Source: Leisingera sp. SS27 (GTDB lineage Bacteria > Pseudomonadota > Alphaproteobacteria > Rhodobacterales > Rhodobacteraceae). Taken from it: a stretch of DNA of 64,000 bases. Position 1 is the first letter of the stretch. The number at the start of each line of letters is the position of its first letter. Shown in pieces: positions 17,693 to 27,652 of this stretch. The stretch spans positions 62,001 to 126,000 of the forward strand of contig NZ_JAQNCY010000005.1 in assembly GCF_028368855.1 (NCBI RefSeq), read 5' to 3'. The translations under genes and the position numbers were made by a program. Below the pieces are notes generated by a model. The model did not search any database. It had not been told where the DNA came from and saw only the letters and a list, made by a program, of their open reading frames with translations.

Positions 17693-18334
17693 TCACGTGC
17701 CGGTGTCGACCTCGGCGCGTTTCTTGATCGCCTCAAACTTGGCCTTGATCTTGGCCCGGCGGCGCTGCTGGTAAACCCTGATCACCGGCAGGCTGAGCAA
17801 GTAGCAGACCGTGGCAGCAACAACACCCGGGATGACGCCGCCAATCATGTAGGGATAGAACACCTCGTTGTAGAACAAGTGCAGGCCCTGCCAGTCGGCG
17901 GGTCGGTCCATGAACAAGGCGATCAGGTTGTCCTTCAAATCGCCGCCTGCGGCCAGAAACTTACCCACCAGGGATTTGTCGACTTCCTGGTCGAACTCGG
18001 TCCCCAACAGCCAGTGCCCGGTCTGCAGTGAGGCGACCCCGATTGGCACATAGGTCAGCGGGTTGCCGAAGAAGGTGGCGCTGAGCGACGCCAGGATATT
18101 GCCGTTCATCAGCCGTGCAATGAATGCGGCAACAAAGAAATGCAGCCCGTAGAAGGGTGTGAAGGTCGTGAACACCCCCGCCCAGATGCCGCGGGCGATG
18201 CGCTCAGGCGAATCGGGCAGGCGCCGGACACGGTGCTTTACATACAAGAACGCCCTGCCCCAGCCGCCGCGCGGCCAGAGGAAATCCGCCAGCGCCCGGA
18301 GGGGCGGACGTCTGTCCCGGCGCCTGAATACCAA
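17693..18334 (-). CDS. DUF2062 domain membrane protein
   Basis: Protein of 213 residues with the DUF2062 pattern: SPERIARGIWAGVFTTFTPFYGLHF, then FFGNPLTYVPIG, followed by a second hydrophobic pair ending in a basic tail (RRRAKIKAKFEAIKKR). About three to four membrane helices are predicted. Function unknown. It follows rsh after a 43-nt gap and precedes pdxJ, an order conserved in Rhodobacteraceae. Confidence 0.88.
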   Translation of the reverse strand: MVFRRRDRRPPLRALADFLWPRGGWGRAFLYVKHRVRRLPDSPERIARGIWAGVFTTFTPFYGLHFFVAAFIARLMNGNILASLSATFFGNPLTYVPIGVASLQTGHWLLGTEFDQEVDKSLVGKFLAAGGDLKDNLIALFMDRPADWQGLHLFYNEVFYPYMIGGVIPGVVAATVCYLLSLPVIRVYQQRRRAKIKAKFEAIKKRAEVDTGT

Positions 18335-18377
18335 AGCTGTGCGTCCTTCCCAGTTCCCGGCTCAGAGTTTCAGCGGC

Positions 18378-20513
18378 TTACCCCGGAAAATGGCGCTCTT
18401 CCGGCTTTTCCCGGAACCGCGCCACCGCGGCAACATCGCTTTCCGCCTCAAGCGTCAGCATCAGCGAGTGCAGCTGCTCCACATCCCGCAGCTCCACATT
18501 GATCATGAGCCGGTAAAAGTCTGGTTTCCTGTCTACAAATTCCAGGTCCGAAATATTGGCCTTTTTCTCACCGATCAATGTGCAAATACGCCCCAGCACG
18601 CCGGCGTCATTGCCAATGGTCAGCTCCAGCGTGGTGCCATAGGCAGCCGGGTGGGTACCGCTGTGCCACTGCACGTCCATCCAGCGTTCCGGCTGGTCCT
18701 CGAACTCGCCCAGCTTGTCGCAATCGGCAGCATGCACCACCACCCCGCGGCCGCGGTAGGTGATGCCGATGATGCGCTCGCCCGGAAGCGGCTGGCAGCA
18801 GGCCGCGCGCTCAAAGCTTTGGCCCGGTTCCAGGCCGATCACCGCACGGCGCGGGGAGATCTCGTCGCCGTCGCCGGTGGAGGTCAGCTCCGGATAGACC
18901 GACTGCACCACGTCATGGGCAGTAATCTCCGCTGCGCCCAGCCGCGCCAGCAACTCGTCCACGCCGCTGGCGCGCAAGGCGCGGGCCGCGGTTTCCAGCG
19001 CCTTGTCGGTGGCCTTCTTGCCAACGTGCTCAAACGCTGAGCGCGCCAGCTCATGGCCCAGCTTGACGAACCGCGCCCGGTCCGCTTCGCGCAAGCTCCG
19101 GCGGATGGCGGTGCGCGCCTTACCGGTGGTGGCGATTTCCAGCCAGCTGACCTGCGGGGTTTGCCCTTCGGCGGTGATCACATCGACCGACTGGCCGTTG
19201 CGCAAACGTGTCCACAAGGGCACGCGGATGCCGTCAACCTTGGCACCAACACAGGAGCCGCCGATACGGGTGTGGATGGCGTAGGCGAAATCAATTGGTG
19301 TCGCGCCCTTGGGCAACTTGATCACGTCCCCCTTGGGCGTAAAGCAGAACACCTGGTCCGAATACATCTCGAGCTTAACGGCCTCGAGGAATTCGTCGTG
19401 GTCATCCTCTGCGTCGAACTGCTCTGTCAGTGAGGCGATCCATTTTGCCGGGTCAACGGCAAAGGGGTTCTCGGTGCGCACCCCGTCCCGGTAGGACCAA
19501 TGCGCCGCCACGCCCGTTTCGGCAACATCGTGCATCTGGCGGGTGCGGATCTGCACCTCCACCCGTTTGCCGTCGCGGCCCGACACCGTGGTGTGGATGG
19601 AACGGTAACCGTTCGATTTCGGCTGGCTGATGTAATCCTTGAACCGGCCCGGCACCGCCCGCCAGCGCTGGTGGATGGCGCCCAGCGCGCGGTAGGCGTC
19701 CTCTTCCGACAGGGTGATAACCCGGAAGCCGTAAATGTCAGACAGCCGCGAAAAGCCCTGATCCTTGGCCTGCATCTTGCGCCAGATCGAATAGGGTTTC
19801 TTGGCGCGGCCAAAAACCTCCGCCTCAATCCCGGCCTTTTCCAGTTCCAGCCGCATGTCGCCGGTGATCCGGTGGATCACGTCGCCGGTTTCGCGCTGCA
19901 GGGTCACAAAACGGCGGATGATCGACTGGCGGCCTTCCGGATTCAGCACGCGGAAAGCCAGATCCTCCAGCTCCTCGCGCATCCATTGCATACCCATGCG
20001 GCCCGCCAGCGGCGCGTAGATATCCATCGTCTCGCGCGCCTTCTGGGCCTGCTTTTCCGGGCGCATCGCCTTGATGGTACGCATGTTGTGCAGGCGGTCG
20101 GCGAGCTTGACCAGGATCACCCGCAGGTCCTTGGACATCGCCATGAACAGCTTGCGGAAGTTCTCCGCCTGTTTGGTCTCCCGGCTGGAGAGCTGCAGGT
20201 TGGTCAGCTTGGTGACGCCATCGACCAGCATCGCCACCTCTTCGCCGAAACGGCGGGAGACTTCCTCGTAGTTGGCCTTGGTGTCTTCGATGGTGTCGTG
20301 CAGCAGCGCGGTGATGATGGTCGCATCATCCAGCCGCTGTTCGGTCAGAATGGCGGCCACCGCCACCGGATGCGTGAAATAGGGCTCGCCTGAATGGCGG
20401 AACTGCCCTTCATGCATCTGCTCGCCAAACGCAAAGGCGTCCGCGATCCTGTCCGCATTTGTCTTGGGATTGTAGTTGCGGACCAGAGCAATCAGGTCGT
20501 CAGGGGAAATCAT
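18378..20513 (-). CDS. rsh: Bifunctional (p)ppGpp synthetase/hydrolase (RelA/SpoT homolog)
   Basis: Stringent-response enzyme of 711 residues. The HD hydrolase domain is intact (FTHPVAVAAI at 46-55 and LLHDTIED with H72-D73). The synthetase domain contains YRSIHTTVSG and the RFKD signature that marks bifunctional enzymes. A TGS domain (GATPIDFAYAIHTRIG) and a C-terminal ACT domain follow. Only one such gene is expected in alphaproteobacteria. It lies downstream of rpoZ with a 36-nt gap, a conserved pairing that joins the ppGpp enzyme to the RNA polymerase subunit that helps bind it. Confidence 0.97.
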   Translation of the reverse strand: MISPDDLIALVRNYNPKTNADRIADAFAFGEQMHEGQFRHSGEPYFTHPVAVAAILTEQRLDDATIITALLHDTIEDTKANYEEVSRRFGEEVAMLVDGVTKLTNLQLSSRETKQAENFRKLFMAMSKDLRVILVKLADRLHNMRTIKAMRPEKQAQKARETMDIYAPLAGRMGMQWMREELEDLAFRVLNPEGRQSIIRRFVTLQRETGDVIHRITGDMRLELEKAGIEAEVFGRAKKPYSIWRKMQAKDQGFSRLSDIYGFRVITLSEEDAYRALGAIHQRWRAVPGRFKDYISQPKSNGYRSIHTTVSGRDGKRVEVQIRTRQMHDVAETGVAAHWSYRDGVRTENPFAVDPAKWIASLTEQFDAEDDHDEFLEAVKLEMYSDQVFCFTPKGDVIKLPKGATPIDFAYAIHTRIGGSCVGAKVDGIRVPLWTRLRNGQSVDVITAEGQTPQVSWLEIATTGKARTAIRRSLREADRARFVKLGHELARSAFEHVGKKATDKALETAARALRASGVDELLARLGAAEITAHDVVQSVYPELTSTGDGDEISPRRAVIGLEPGQSFERAACCQPLPGERIIGITYRGRGVVVHAADCDKLGEFEDQPERWMDVQWHSGTHPAAYGTTLELTIGNDAGVLGRICTLIGEKKANISDLEFVDRKPDFYRLMINVELRDVEQLHSLMLTLEAESDVAAVARFREKPEERHFPG

Positions 20514-20549
20514 GTCCGGTCCGCAGCCTCAAATAGTCAGACGCGCGCC

Positions 20550-20903
20550 TCAGCCCTGGCCCTGGGCCTCCATCAGCGCACGCAGCAGTTTCTCTTCCGA
20601 CATGTCGTCGTCAGCCGGCTTGTCGTTGTCCGCACCCATCAGCAGAGCCATGGAATCCTCTTCCGGCTCATCAACTTCGATCTGGGTCTGGTTGCTTTCG
20701 ATCAGGCGCTCGCGCAGTTCGTCGGCGCTTTGGGTCTCGTCAGCGATTTCACGCAGGGACACAACCGGGTTCTTGTCGTTGTCGCGCTCGACAGTGATCG
20801 GGGCACCCGCCGAGATTTCGCGGGCACGGTGCGCAGCCAGCATCACCAGCTCAAAGCGGTTGGGCACTTTATCGACGCAATCTTCAACCGTCACGCGGGC
20901 CAT
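20550..20903 (-). CDS. rpoZ: RNA polymerase omega subunit
   Basis: Omega assists RNA polymerase assembly and forms part of a ppGpp site. The protein has 117 residues; [20 protein letters not shown] and AAHRAREI are diagnostic. The acidic C-terminal extension is usual in alphaproteobacteria. Between folK (upstream, 93-nt gap) and rsh. Confidence 0.97.
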   Translation of the reverse strand: MARVTVEDCVDKVPNRFELVMLAAHRAREISAGAPITVERDNDKNPVVSLREIADETQSADELRERLIESNQTQIEVDEPEEDSMALLMGADNDKPADDDMSEEKLLRALMEAQGQG

Positions 20904-20996
20904 CAGCGACTCTCCATATCATTCCTGGTCCAGAAGGCAGACATCTACGCCCATATCTTTCTCTTGACAAGGGCGGAAAACACCGCATTGCGCGGC

Positions 20997-21566
20997 TCAG
21001 AGCGGGGTTACCTCAGCCACGTCCTGATCCGGCAGCTCCGCCAGCATTTCAGACACTGTTTTCTGCAGGACCGGGTGGCGCCAGCGGGGCGCGATGTCGG
21101 CCAGCGGCACCAGCACAAAGGCGCGGTCCTGAATGCGCGGATGCGGCAGGATCAGCTGACCCGGCGCCTCCTGCATCTGGCTCTCCAAGGGCAGTCCCTG
21201 CCAGCGGGCATATCCCGCCGCGTCCGGCAGCACCGCGCCGTCAAAGTCCACCAGATCCAGATCCAGCGTCCGCATCCCCCAGCGCTGTTCCCGCACCCGG
21301 GCAAATTGCGCCTCCACCTGATGAAGCCGCTCCAGAAGACCGCCGGCGGACAGCGTGGTGTCCACCGCCACCGCCGCATTCACATAGTCCGGCCCGGCAC
21401 CTGCCGGGAAACAGGGTGTCTGAAAGAACCGGGAGACGCTGCGCAGGGAAACCTCCTGCGACTGCAGCGCACGGATGGCCTTTGCCAGGGTGATCTGAGG
21501 CGCATCAGCGTCAGCGGGCAGGTTGCCGCCCAACGCAATCAGCGCCGTTTTACGGTTTTCGGCCAT
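20997..21566 (-). CDS. folK: 2-amino-4-hydroxy-6-hydroxymethyldihydropteridine diphosphokinase
   Basis: Pyrophosphorylates 6-hydroxymethyl-7,8-dihydropterin in folate synthesis. It has 189 residues with the pterin-binding IALGGNLP near the start, FVNAAV-like DYVNAAVAV, WGMRTLDLDLVDF (the HPPK RxxRxxDLDLL signature) and LPHPRIQDRAFVL. Divergent from the NYN-domain gene across an AT-rich 137-nt region that probably contains both promoters. Confidence 0.96.
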   Translation of the reverse strand: MAENRKTALIALGGNLPADADAPQITLAKAIRALQSQEVSLRSVSRFFQTPCFPAGAGPDYVNAAVAVDTTLSAGGLLERLHQVEAQFARVREQRWGMRTLDLDLVDFDGAVLPDAAGYARWQGLPLESQMQEAPGQLILPHPRIQDRAFVLVPLADIAPRWRHPVLQKTVSEMLAELPDQDVAEVTPL

Positions 21567-21703
21567 CTTTGACCCTATTCAAACGGACAGTATACTTGCG
21601 GCAAATGACAAATAACTTACATTAAGTCTACCCGTTTCGCCGATTTCAAAATCACACTCACGGAACCCCCGGCCGAGACGGTTATACCGGAAGGAAAATT
21701 TTG

Positions 21704-22273
21704 ATGTTTTACAAGGACGAACGGCTCGCGCTGTTCATAGACGGTTCAAACCTGTACGCCGCTGCCAAGGCGCTCGGGTTTGATATCGACTACAAGCTCC
21801 TGCGGCAGGAATTCATGCGCCGCGGCAAGCTTCTGCGGGCCTTTTATTACACCGCCCTGCTGGAAAATGACGAGTATTCGCCGATCCGGCCGCTTGTCGA
21901 CTGGCTGCACTACAACGGTTTCACCATGGTCACCAAACCGGCCAAGGAATACACCGACAGCATGGGCCGCCGTAAAGTCAAAGGAAACATGGACATCGAA
22001 TTGACTGTCGATGCCATGGAGCTGGCGCCGCGTGTCGACCATATCGTGCTGTTCTCGGGTGATGGAGACTTCCGCCCGCTGATTGCCAGCCTGCAGCGCC
22101 AGGGCGTGCGGGTTTCGGTGGTCTCGACCATCCGCAGCCAGCCGCCGATGATCTCTGACGACCTGCGCCGCCAGGCCGACAATTTCATCGAGCTGGAAGA
22201 GCTGCGCGACGTGATCGGCCGCCCGCCGCGCGAGCAGAGCGAACCGCGTTCCGCGACAGCCGCACACGGCTGA
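21704..22273 (+). CDS. NYN-domain (LabA/DUF88-like) PIN-fold protein
   Basis: Protein of 189 residues with an NYN nuclease-like fold: LALFIDGSNLYAAAKALG (D13 is a likely metal ligand), KGNMDIELTVDAME, then LFSGDGDFRPLIASLQRQG. These acidic positions match the predicted RNase active site of NYN proteins. Biological role unknown; related proteins act in RNA turnover or regulation. The ATG at 21704 follows GGAAGG; TTG at 21701 is an unlikely alternative. Confidence 0.87.
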   Translation: MFYKDERLALFIDGSNLYAAAKALGFDIDYKLLRQEFMRRGKLLRAFYYTALLENDEYSPIRPLVDWLHYNGFTMVTKPAKEYTDSMGRRKVKGNMDIELTVDAMELAPRVDHIVLFSGDGDFRPLIASLQRQGVRVSVVSTIRSQPPMISDDLRRQADNFIELEELRDVIGRPPREQSEPRSATAAHG

Positions 22274-22295
22274 GCCGGAACCGCCGGAAAACACA

Positions 22296-22332
22296 CCGGA
22301 ACAGGCGCCAGATGGGGTGGCGCCTGTTCCGG
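22296..22332. terminator. Long perfect hairpin between convergent genes
   Basis: A perfect 15-bp stem (22296-22310 with 22318-22332) with a 7-nt loop sits between the converging NYN-domain and cytochrome c genes. On the minus strand it is followed by TGTGTTTT, so it probably terminates transcription of the cytochrome gene, and may stop both directions. Confidence 0.7.
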
Positions 22333-22338
22333 CCCCGG

Positions 22339-22797
22339 CTACTCGGCGTCCTGATTGTTGATCTGGTTGTGGCGGGCAATGATATCCGCAGGCCAGCGGC
22401 TTTTGATGAAGGCGAGAACCTCCAGCATCTCCTGTTCGCTCAATACCCCGGCGTAGCCCTGCATCCGGCTGCGGTAGCCGTTCCCGACAAGCTGCTCCAT
22501 GCCATGCCGGGTGATTTCCAGCAGTTGCGCGTCGGGATGGTGCCAGGTATGGCCGCTTGCGTCTTGCGGCGGCGCCGGCATGTAGCCCTCGCTGTCCCGC
22601 GTCTGCCAGTCCGGCTCGCCCCGCAGGTCTGCGCCGTGGCAGCTGGCGCAATGATCCTGATAGATCCGCTGCCCGGCGGCAACTGCCTGCGGATCCTGAT
22701 AGGGCAGGATACCGGCTGTCCGGGTATCCGCGCCCGTCAGCCAAAGATATCCCGCGCCCGCCAGCCCTGCGGCAACGGCGGCAATCACCCGTTTCAT
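22339..22797 (-). CDS. Membrane-anchored or periplasmic class I c-type cytochrome
   Basis: Single-haem cytochrome c of 152 residues. An uncleaved or cleavable N-terminal hydrophobic segment (about 3-20) is followed by the haem motif CASCH (C50, C53, H54); the axial Met is probably in GYRSRMQGYAGVLSEQE. It resembles small cytochromes accompanying copper or respiratory proteins, but no oxidase gene is adjacent, so its electron partner is unknown. ATG 22797 was chosen because the signal segment begins there. Divergent from ispH. Confidence 0.87.
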   Translation of the reverse strand: MKRVIAAVAAGLAGAGYLWLTGADTRTAGILPYQDPQAVAAGQRIYQDHCASCHGADLRGEPDWQTRDSEGYMPAPPQDASGHTWHHPDAQLLEITRHGMEQLVGNGYRSRMQGYAGVLSEQEMLEVLAFIKSRWPADIIARHNQINNQDAE

Positions 22798-22939
22798 TCT
22801 GTCCTCGCTTCTGATGCCAACCGGCCTTTTCCTTTGCCGCCTTCCGGCGCTGGAAGGACCAGTCACATCTGTGTGAGGTCTCCGCGGCACTGGACCTTGC
22901 CGCCCGAAGCGCTTACCTCTGGCGCGCAAGGAGACGCCC

Positions 22940-23890
22940 ATGACCAAGCCAGCCCTGACCCTCTACCTCGCCGCGCCGCGCGGCTTTTGCGCCGGTGTCG
23001 ACCGCGCCATCAAAATTGTTGAAATGGCGATCACCAAATGGGGCGCCCCGGTCTATGTGCGCCATGAGATCGTGCACAACAAATTCGTGGTCGACAGCTT
23101 GCGTGAGAAAGGCGCGGTGTTTGTCGAGGAGCTGGACGAATGCCCCGACGACCGGCCGGTGATCTTCTCTGCCCACGGGGTGCCGAAATCGGTGCCTGCC
23201 GCAGCTGAGGCCCGCGAGATGATCTATGTGGACGCCACCTGCCCGCTGGTTTCCAAGGTGCATATCGAGGCCCAGCGCCACGCGGAGGCCGGGCTGCAGA
23301 TGATCATGATCGGCCACAAGGGCCATCCGGAGACCATCGGCACCATGGGCCAGCTGCCTGAGGGCGAGGTACTGCTGGTTGAGACTGCCGCAGATGTGGC
23401 AACAGTTGATGTGCGTGATCCGGACCGGCTGGCCTATGTCACTCAGACCACCCTGTCGGTGGATGACACCAAGGGCATCGTTGCAGCGCTGGTAGAGCGC
23501 TTTCCCAACATCATCGGCCCGCACAAGGAAGACATCTGCTATGCCACCACCAACCGTCAGGAGGCGGTAAAGTCGGTGGCGCCCAAGGCGGACGCGCTCT
23601 TGGTGGTCGGCGCGCCAAACTCCTCCAATTCCCGCCGCCTGGTCGAAGTCGGGGCCAAGAACGGCTGCGCGTATGCCCAGCTGGTGCAGCGCGCCGGCAA
23701 CATCGACTGGCGCGCGCTGGAAGGTATCCGTTCGGTTGCCATTACCGCCGGCGCCTCTGCCCCCGAACTGCTGGTCAACGAGGTGATTGACGCTTTCCGG
23801 GAGCGGTACGAAGTCACTGTCGAAGTGGTGGAAACGGCTGTTGAAACGGTGGAGTTCAAAGTACCTCGCGTGCTGCGGCAGCCTGCGTGA
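22940..23890 (+). CDS. ispH: 4-hydroxy-3-methylbut-2-enyl diphosphate reductase
   Basis: Iron-sulfur enzyme for the last step of the MEP isoprenoid pathway, making IPP and DMAPP from HMBPP. It has 316 residues with the three cluster cysteines C17 (PRGFCAGV), C101 (DATCPLVSK) and C200 ([11 protein letters not shown]), and the HKGHPE and SNSRRLVEV substrate motifs. It follows AAGGAG and stands alone on the plus strand. Confidence 0.98.
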   Translation: MTKPALTLYLAAPRGFCAGVDRAIKIVEMAITKWGAPVYVRHEIVHNKFVVDSLREKGAVFVEELDECPDDRPVIFSAHGVPKSVPAAAEAREMIYVDATCPLVSKVHIEAQRHAEAGLQMIMIGHKGHPETIGTMGQLPEGEVLLVETAADVATVDVRDPDRLAYVTQTTLSVDDTKGIVAALVERFPNIIGPHKEDICYATTNRQEAVKSVAPKADALLVVGAPNSSNSRRLVEVGAKNGCAYAQLVQRAGNIDWRALEGIRSVAITAGASAPELLVNEVIDAFRERYEVTVEVVETAVETVEFKVPRVLRQPA

Positions 23891-23991
23891 GCGCACAGGC
23901 CCGCGTGCAAACCAAGTGACAGAAATTACACACGTTTCAGGCGAACCGTGTTACGCATGAAGTCCCGGGCATTATTACTGGAGCCGCTTTC

Positions 23992-24606
23992 ATGATCACG
24001 CTGCACTTTCTGATCACCGCCTTTGTTGTAGTCCTCGCCCCCGGCACGGGTGTCATCTACACGCTGGCGCTAGGCCTTGGCCAAGGCTGGCGCGCCTCGA
24101 TCTGGGCCGCGGTTGGCTGCACCTTCGGCATCCTCCCGCATCTGGCCGCGGCGACACTGGGTCTTGCCGCCGTCCTGCACAGCTCTGCCCTGCTGTTTCA
24201 GATCGTCAAGGCGGCGGGCGTTGCCTATCTCCTGTACCTCGCATGGCAGGCGCTGCGCAGCGGCGGCGTGCTGGCAGTCTCTTCAAAACGCACCAGCCAG
24301 CCCGGCTGGAAAGTCGTCTGGCGCGGCGCGCTGATCAACATCCTGAACCCCAAGCTGTCGGTGTTCTTCCTGGCGCTGCTGCCGCCGTTTTTGAGCGGCA
24401 ACCCCTCCAGCGCCACGCTGGAGATGTCGGTTCTGGGGCTGGTGTTCATGGCGATGACCTTTGCCGTCTTCGTGCTGTACGGGCTGTTCGCTGCCCAGGC
24501 GCGCACGTACCTGTTGAACAGCGAACGGGTGCTGAAGTGGATGAGCCGCGGCTTTGCTGCCGTTTTTGCGGGGCTTGCGGCCCGTCTGGCCATGGAGCGC
24601 GCCTGA
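23992..24606 (+). CDS. LysE/RhtB family amino-acid exporter
   Basis: Inner-membrane exporter of 204 residues with about six hydrophobic segments. The family signature PGTGVIYTLALGLGQGWRA follows the first helix, and ALINILNPKLSVFFLALLP is the second conserved block. Substrate unknown (amino acids or homoserine-lactone-like molecules in relatives). It precedes a methyltransferase gene by 22 nt. Confidence 0.9.
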   Translation: MITLHFLITAFVVVLAPGTGVIYTLALGLGQGWRASIWAAVGCTFGILPHLAAATLGLAAVLHSSALLFQIVKAAGVAYLLYLAWQALRSGGVLAVSSKRTSQPGWKVVWRGALINILNPKLSVFFLALLPPFLSGNPSSATLEMSVLGLVFMAMTFAVFVLYGLFAAQARTYLLNSERVLKWMSRGFAAVFAGLAARLAMERA

Positions 24607-24628
24607 CAGCTGAACGGGGAGATAGCAG

Positions 24629-25228
24629 ATGAGCGACCGGCAAACACTGGAGGTCTATGCCAAGGCAGCGCAGGCATACGCGGATGGTTTTGCGCGGTCC
24701 GATGACAGGTTTCACGATCCGGATTTTGAAGCCTTCACATCTCTATTGCCGACCGCCGCCCATGTTCTGGATCTGGGCTGCGGTCCAGGCCATTGGGCGG
24801 CACGCTTCAAGGCGCAGGGCTTTGAGGTTTCGGCCCTGGATGCCTCCGTTGAGATGGCCGAACTGGCGAAATCTGATTTTGGAATTGAGGTGGAAGTTGC
24901 GCCCTTCGAAACGCTGGAGAGCAAAAGCGGATATGATGGCATCTGGGCCAACTTCAGCTTGCTGCATGCGCCGCGGGCTGATCTCCCCGGTCATCTGTCC
25001 TGCATCCATCGTGCCTTGAACCCCGGCGGCATCTTTCATATTGGCATGAAGCTCGGGAACGGCGAAGGGCGGGACAAGCTGGGACGTTTCTATGCCTACT
25101 ACAGCGAGGATGAATTGAAAAATCTGCTTCTAGACGCGGGCTTCACCGTAACCCGGAGCCGCCGCGGCAACGGCCAGGGCCTGGCTGGCGGTGTCGAAAC
25201 CTATGTAATCCTGACCGCTCATGCCTGA
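24629..25228 (+). CDS. Class I SAM-dependent methyltransferase
   Basis: Rossmann-fold methyltransferase of 199 residues. Motif I is [12 protein letters not shown] (46-57), followed by [12 protein letters not shown] and the post-motif [22 protein letters not shown] precedes the ATG. The substrate cannot be predicted. The 3' end overlaps rnhA by 8 nt, indicating co-transcription. Confidence 0.9.
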   Translation: MSDRQTLEVYAKAAQAYADGFARSDDRFHDPDFEAFTSLLPTAAHVLDLGCGPGHWAARFKAQGFEVSALDASVEMAELAKSDFGIEVEVAPFETLESKSGYDGIWANFSLLHAPRADLPGHLSCIHRALNPGGIFHIGMKLGNGEGRDKLGRFYAYYSEDELKNLLLDAGFTVTRSRRGNGQGLAGGVETYVILTAHA

Positions 25229-25685
25229 ATTATTTGCTTATACCGACGGCGCCTGTTCCGGAAACCCCGGCCCCGGCGGCTGGGGCGTACTGCTGCGCGC
25301 CATGGACGGTGACACCATCGTCAAAGAAAAAGAACTGAGCGGCGGCGAAGCGGAGACCACCAACAACCGGATGGAGCTCCTGGCCGCAATCAACGCGCTG
25401 GAAAGCCTGGCACGGCCCTCCACGATCACCGTGGTGACCGACTCGGCCTATGTGAAAAACGGCGTTACCGGCTGGATCTTCGGCTGGAAGAAAAACGGCT
25501 GGAAGACGTCGAACAAGAAGCCTGTAAAGAACGTTGAGCTGTGGCAGCGGCTGGACGAGGCGCAAGCCCGCCACAAGGTGACCTGGGAATGGGTCAAGGG
25601 CCACGCAGGCCACCCGGAAAACGAGCGCGCGGATGAGCTGGCACGCGCGGGCATGGCCCCCTTCAAGAAGAAGAAAAGCGCCTGA
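25221..25685 (+). CDS. rnhA: Ribonuclease HI
   Basis: Cleaves the RNA strand of RNA-DNA hybrids. It has 154 residues with the full DEDD active site: D9 in [11 protein letters not shown], the Glu in [12 protein letters not shown], the Asp in [12 protein letters not shown], and the Asp in NERADELAR, plus the basic handle [15 protein letters not shown]. It overlaps the upstream methyltransferase gene. Confidence 0.98.
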   Translation: MPELFAYTDGACSGNPGPGGWGVLLRAMDGDTIVKEKELSGGEAETTNNRMELLAAINALESLARPSTITVVTDSAYVKNGVTGWIFGWKKNGWKTSNKKPVKNVELWQRLDEAQARHKVTWEWVKGHAGHPENERADELARAGMAPFKKKKSA

Positions 25686-25701
25686 TGCGCGAGGACATCG
25701 C

Positions 25702-26325
25702 ATGACCTTTCTGGCGCTGCTGGACTATGCCTCAGTGCTGGTCTTTGCGCTCTCTGGCGCCCTGGTCGCCAGCCGGGCGCAGCTGGACATTGTCGGTTTT
25801 GCCTTTGTCGCTTGCCTGACCGCGCTTGGCGGCGGCACCCTGCGCGACCTGCTGCTGGACCGCAATCCGGTGTTCTGGATCGGCAACCCCAATTATATCC
25901 TGCTGGCGGCCCTTGCGGCGGTGGCGGTTTTCTTTAGCGCGCATCTCCTGGAAAGCCGCCTGCGCTGGATCGTATGGCTGGACAGTTTTGCATTGGCGGT
26001 TGCGGTCTCTGCCGGCACCGGCGCTGCGATCTCGCTGGACAGCCCGCCGGTGATCATCGTGCTGATGGGCATGGCCACCGGCACCATGGGCGGGCTGATG
26101 CGCGACGTGGTCTGCAACGAGGTGCCGCTGGTGCTGAAACAGGGCGAGCTCTACATCACCTGCGCCATGGCGGGCGCCATCACTGCCGTTGCCGCCATCT
26201 GGCTGGAGTTTGAACTGAAGTTCGCGCTGCTGGCCTGCGCCGGGATCTGCTGGGTGCTGCGGGCAGGCTCCATCCTGTTCGGCTGGCACCTGCCGGTTTA
26301 TAAAAGCCGCCCGCCGCGCAGCTAG
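25702..26325 (+). CDS. Trimeric intracellular cation channel (TRIC/UPF0126) family protein
   Basis: Membrane protein of 207 residues built from two similar halves with about seven helices. Each half carries the glycine-rich signature: ALGGGTLRDLLLDRNPVFW and TMGGLMRDVVCNEVPLVL. Bacterial members form trimeric, monovalent-cation-permeable channels; the physiological role is unclear. ATG 25702 follows GAGGA; it begins 16 nt after rnhA. Confidence 0.9.
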   Translation: MTFLALLDYASVLVFALSGALVASRAQLDIVGFAFVACLTALGGGTLRDLLLDRNPVFWIGNPNYILLAALAAVAVFFSAHLLESRLRWIVWLDSFALAVAVSAGTGAAISLDSPPVIIVLMGMATGTMGGLMRDVVCNEVPLVLKQGELYITCAMAGAITAVAAIWLEFELKFALLACAGICWVLRAGSILFGWHLPVYKSRPPRS

Positions 26326-26334
26326 GCGGGGCTG

Positions 26335-26571
26335 CTAACGCTGGACGTATTTCTGCCAGAGCCAGATCAGCACCAGGGCGCCCAGCACCGCACCCACGAA
26401 ACCGGCCATGAAGCCCATCACCGCCAGCAGCGCGCGCAACACCAGGCCGCCCACCAGCGCCCCGGCCATGCCGATGCAGACCGTGGTGATGATATCGGTT
26501 TCCAACTTCATCAGCCGGGTCGCCAGAAAGCCTGCCGCGGCGCCGATGATGATCAGAGCTATGATGGGCAT
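26335..26571 (-). CDS. GlsB/YeaQ/YmgE family small membrane protein
   Basis: Glycine-rich hydrophobic protein of 78 residues with three membrane segments, matching transglycosylase-associated/YeaQ proteins (GAAAGFLATRLM, GMAGALVGGLVLR, GAVLGALVLIWLW). Usually linked to stress response or acid tolerance; function unproven. It follows fmt by 12 nt and converges on the TRIC gene. Confidence 0.87.
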   Translation of the reverse strand: MPIIALIIIGAAAGFLATRLMKLETDIITTVCIGMAGALVGGLVLRALLAVMGFMAGFVGAVLGALVLIWLWQKYVQR

Positions 26572-26583
26572 CAGACCCTCCGG

Positions 26584-27489
26584 TTACAGGCGGCTGCCCT
26601 TCGGAACCGGGAAGCCGCGCAGGAATACATCGGGATCCTGCGCGCTTTTGCCCGCACGTTGCAAGCGCAACAGCTGCACCGCACCGGCCCCGCAGGCAAC
26701 GGTCAGACTGTCATCCAGCACCTCGCCGGGCGCGCCCTGCCCCTCCGCCAGCCGTGAGGCCAGCAGCTTGATGCGCTGGCCTTCCACTTCGCACCAGGCG
26801 CCGGGAAACGGCGACAAGCCGCGGATCTTGCGGTCCACTTCCGCTGCCGGGCGCGACCAGTCGACCTGCGCCTCTGCCTTGTCGATCTTCTCGGCATAGG
26901 TGACGCCCTCATCGGGCTGCACTTCCGGTGTCAGCTCCGGCAGGCGGCTCAAGGCTTCAACGATCAGTGCCGCGCCCACCCCCGACAACCTGTCATGCAG
27001 CTGGGCGGTGGTTTCTTCCGTGCCGATGTCAGTGGCCTCGCGCAAGAGCACCGGACCGGTGTCGAGCCCCGCCTCCATCTGCATGATGCAGACGCCGGTT
27101 TCAGCGTCACCCGCCATGATTGCCCGATGGATCGGCGCCGCGCCGCGCCAGCGCGGCAAAAGGCTCGCGTGGATGTTGAGGCAGCCCTGCCGGGGCGCAT
27201 CCAGAATGGCCTGCGGCAGGATCAGCCCATAGGCCACGACCACCGCCACATCGGCATTCAAAGCGGCAAAGCTCTCTTGCTCCTCCGCGCCCTTCAGCGA
27301 GACCGGATGGCGCACCTCCAGCCCCAGAGCCGCGGCGCGGGCGTGGACGGGTGTCGGCCTGTCCTTCTTGCCGCGGCCCGCAGGCCGGGGCGGCTGGCAA
27401 TAGACGGCGATAATCTCGTGCCCGGCCTCCACCAGCGCGTCCAGCACCGGCACTGAAAAGTCAGGCGTTCCCATGAAGATGATGCGCAT
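26584..27489 (-). CDS. fmt: Methionyl-tRNA formyltransferase
   Basis: Formylates initiator Met-tRNA using 10-formyl-tetrahydrofolate. It has 301 residues: [19 protein letters not shown] at the start, the [16 protein letters not shown] active-site loop with nearby NIH, and a C-terminal OB-like domain. ATG 27489 is the true start; upstream residues are non-homologous. It lies downstream of two deformylase-family genes, the functional counterpart that removes the formyl group. Confidence 0.98.
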   Translation of the reverse strand: MRIIFMGTPDFSVPVLDALVEAGHEIIAVYCQPPRPAGRGKKDRPTPVHARAAALGLEVRHPVSLKGAEEQESFAALNADVAVVVAYGLILPQAILDAPRQGCLNIHASLLPRWRGAAPIHRAIMAGDAETGVCIMQMEAGLDTGPVLLREATDIGTEETTAQLHDRLSGVGAALIVEALSRLPELTPEVQPDEGVTYAEKIDKAEAQVDWSRPAAEVDRKIRGLSPFPGAWCEVEGQRIKLLASRLAEGQGAPGEVLDDSLTVACGAGAVQLLRLQRAGKSAQDPDVFLRGFPVPKGSRL

Positions 27490-27539
27490 CTGCGTCCCCG
27501 TCCTGCCCCGCTGCCATGCCGCACATCCGGAGGGACCGG

Positions 27540-27615
27540 CCTGCGTCAACGCAGGTTGTCGCCCGGTTCCGGGGTAGGCGTTTCGCGCCCGCCCTGGGGG
27601 CGGGCCGGGCGCGAA
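27540..27615. repeat. Two hairpins between the deformylase-like gene and fmt
   Basis: The 163-nt gap 27490-27652 contains CCTGCGT-CA-ACGCAGG (27540-27555, seven pairs) and TTCGCGCCC (27582-27590) paired with GGGCGCGAA (27607-27615). Neither has a T-run. They may attenuate or stabilise the message between the def pair and fmt. Confidence 0.5.
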
Positions 27616-27652
27616 CCGGACCGCAAGCGGCCCGGGAGTTCAGTTTCTGGCC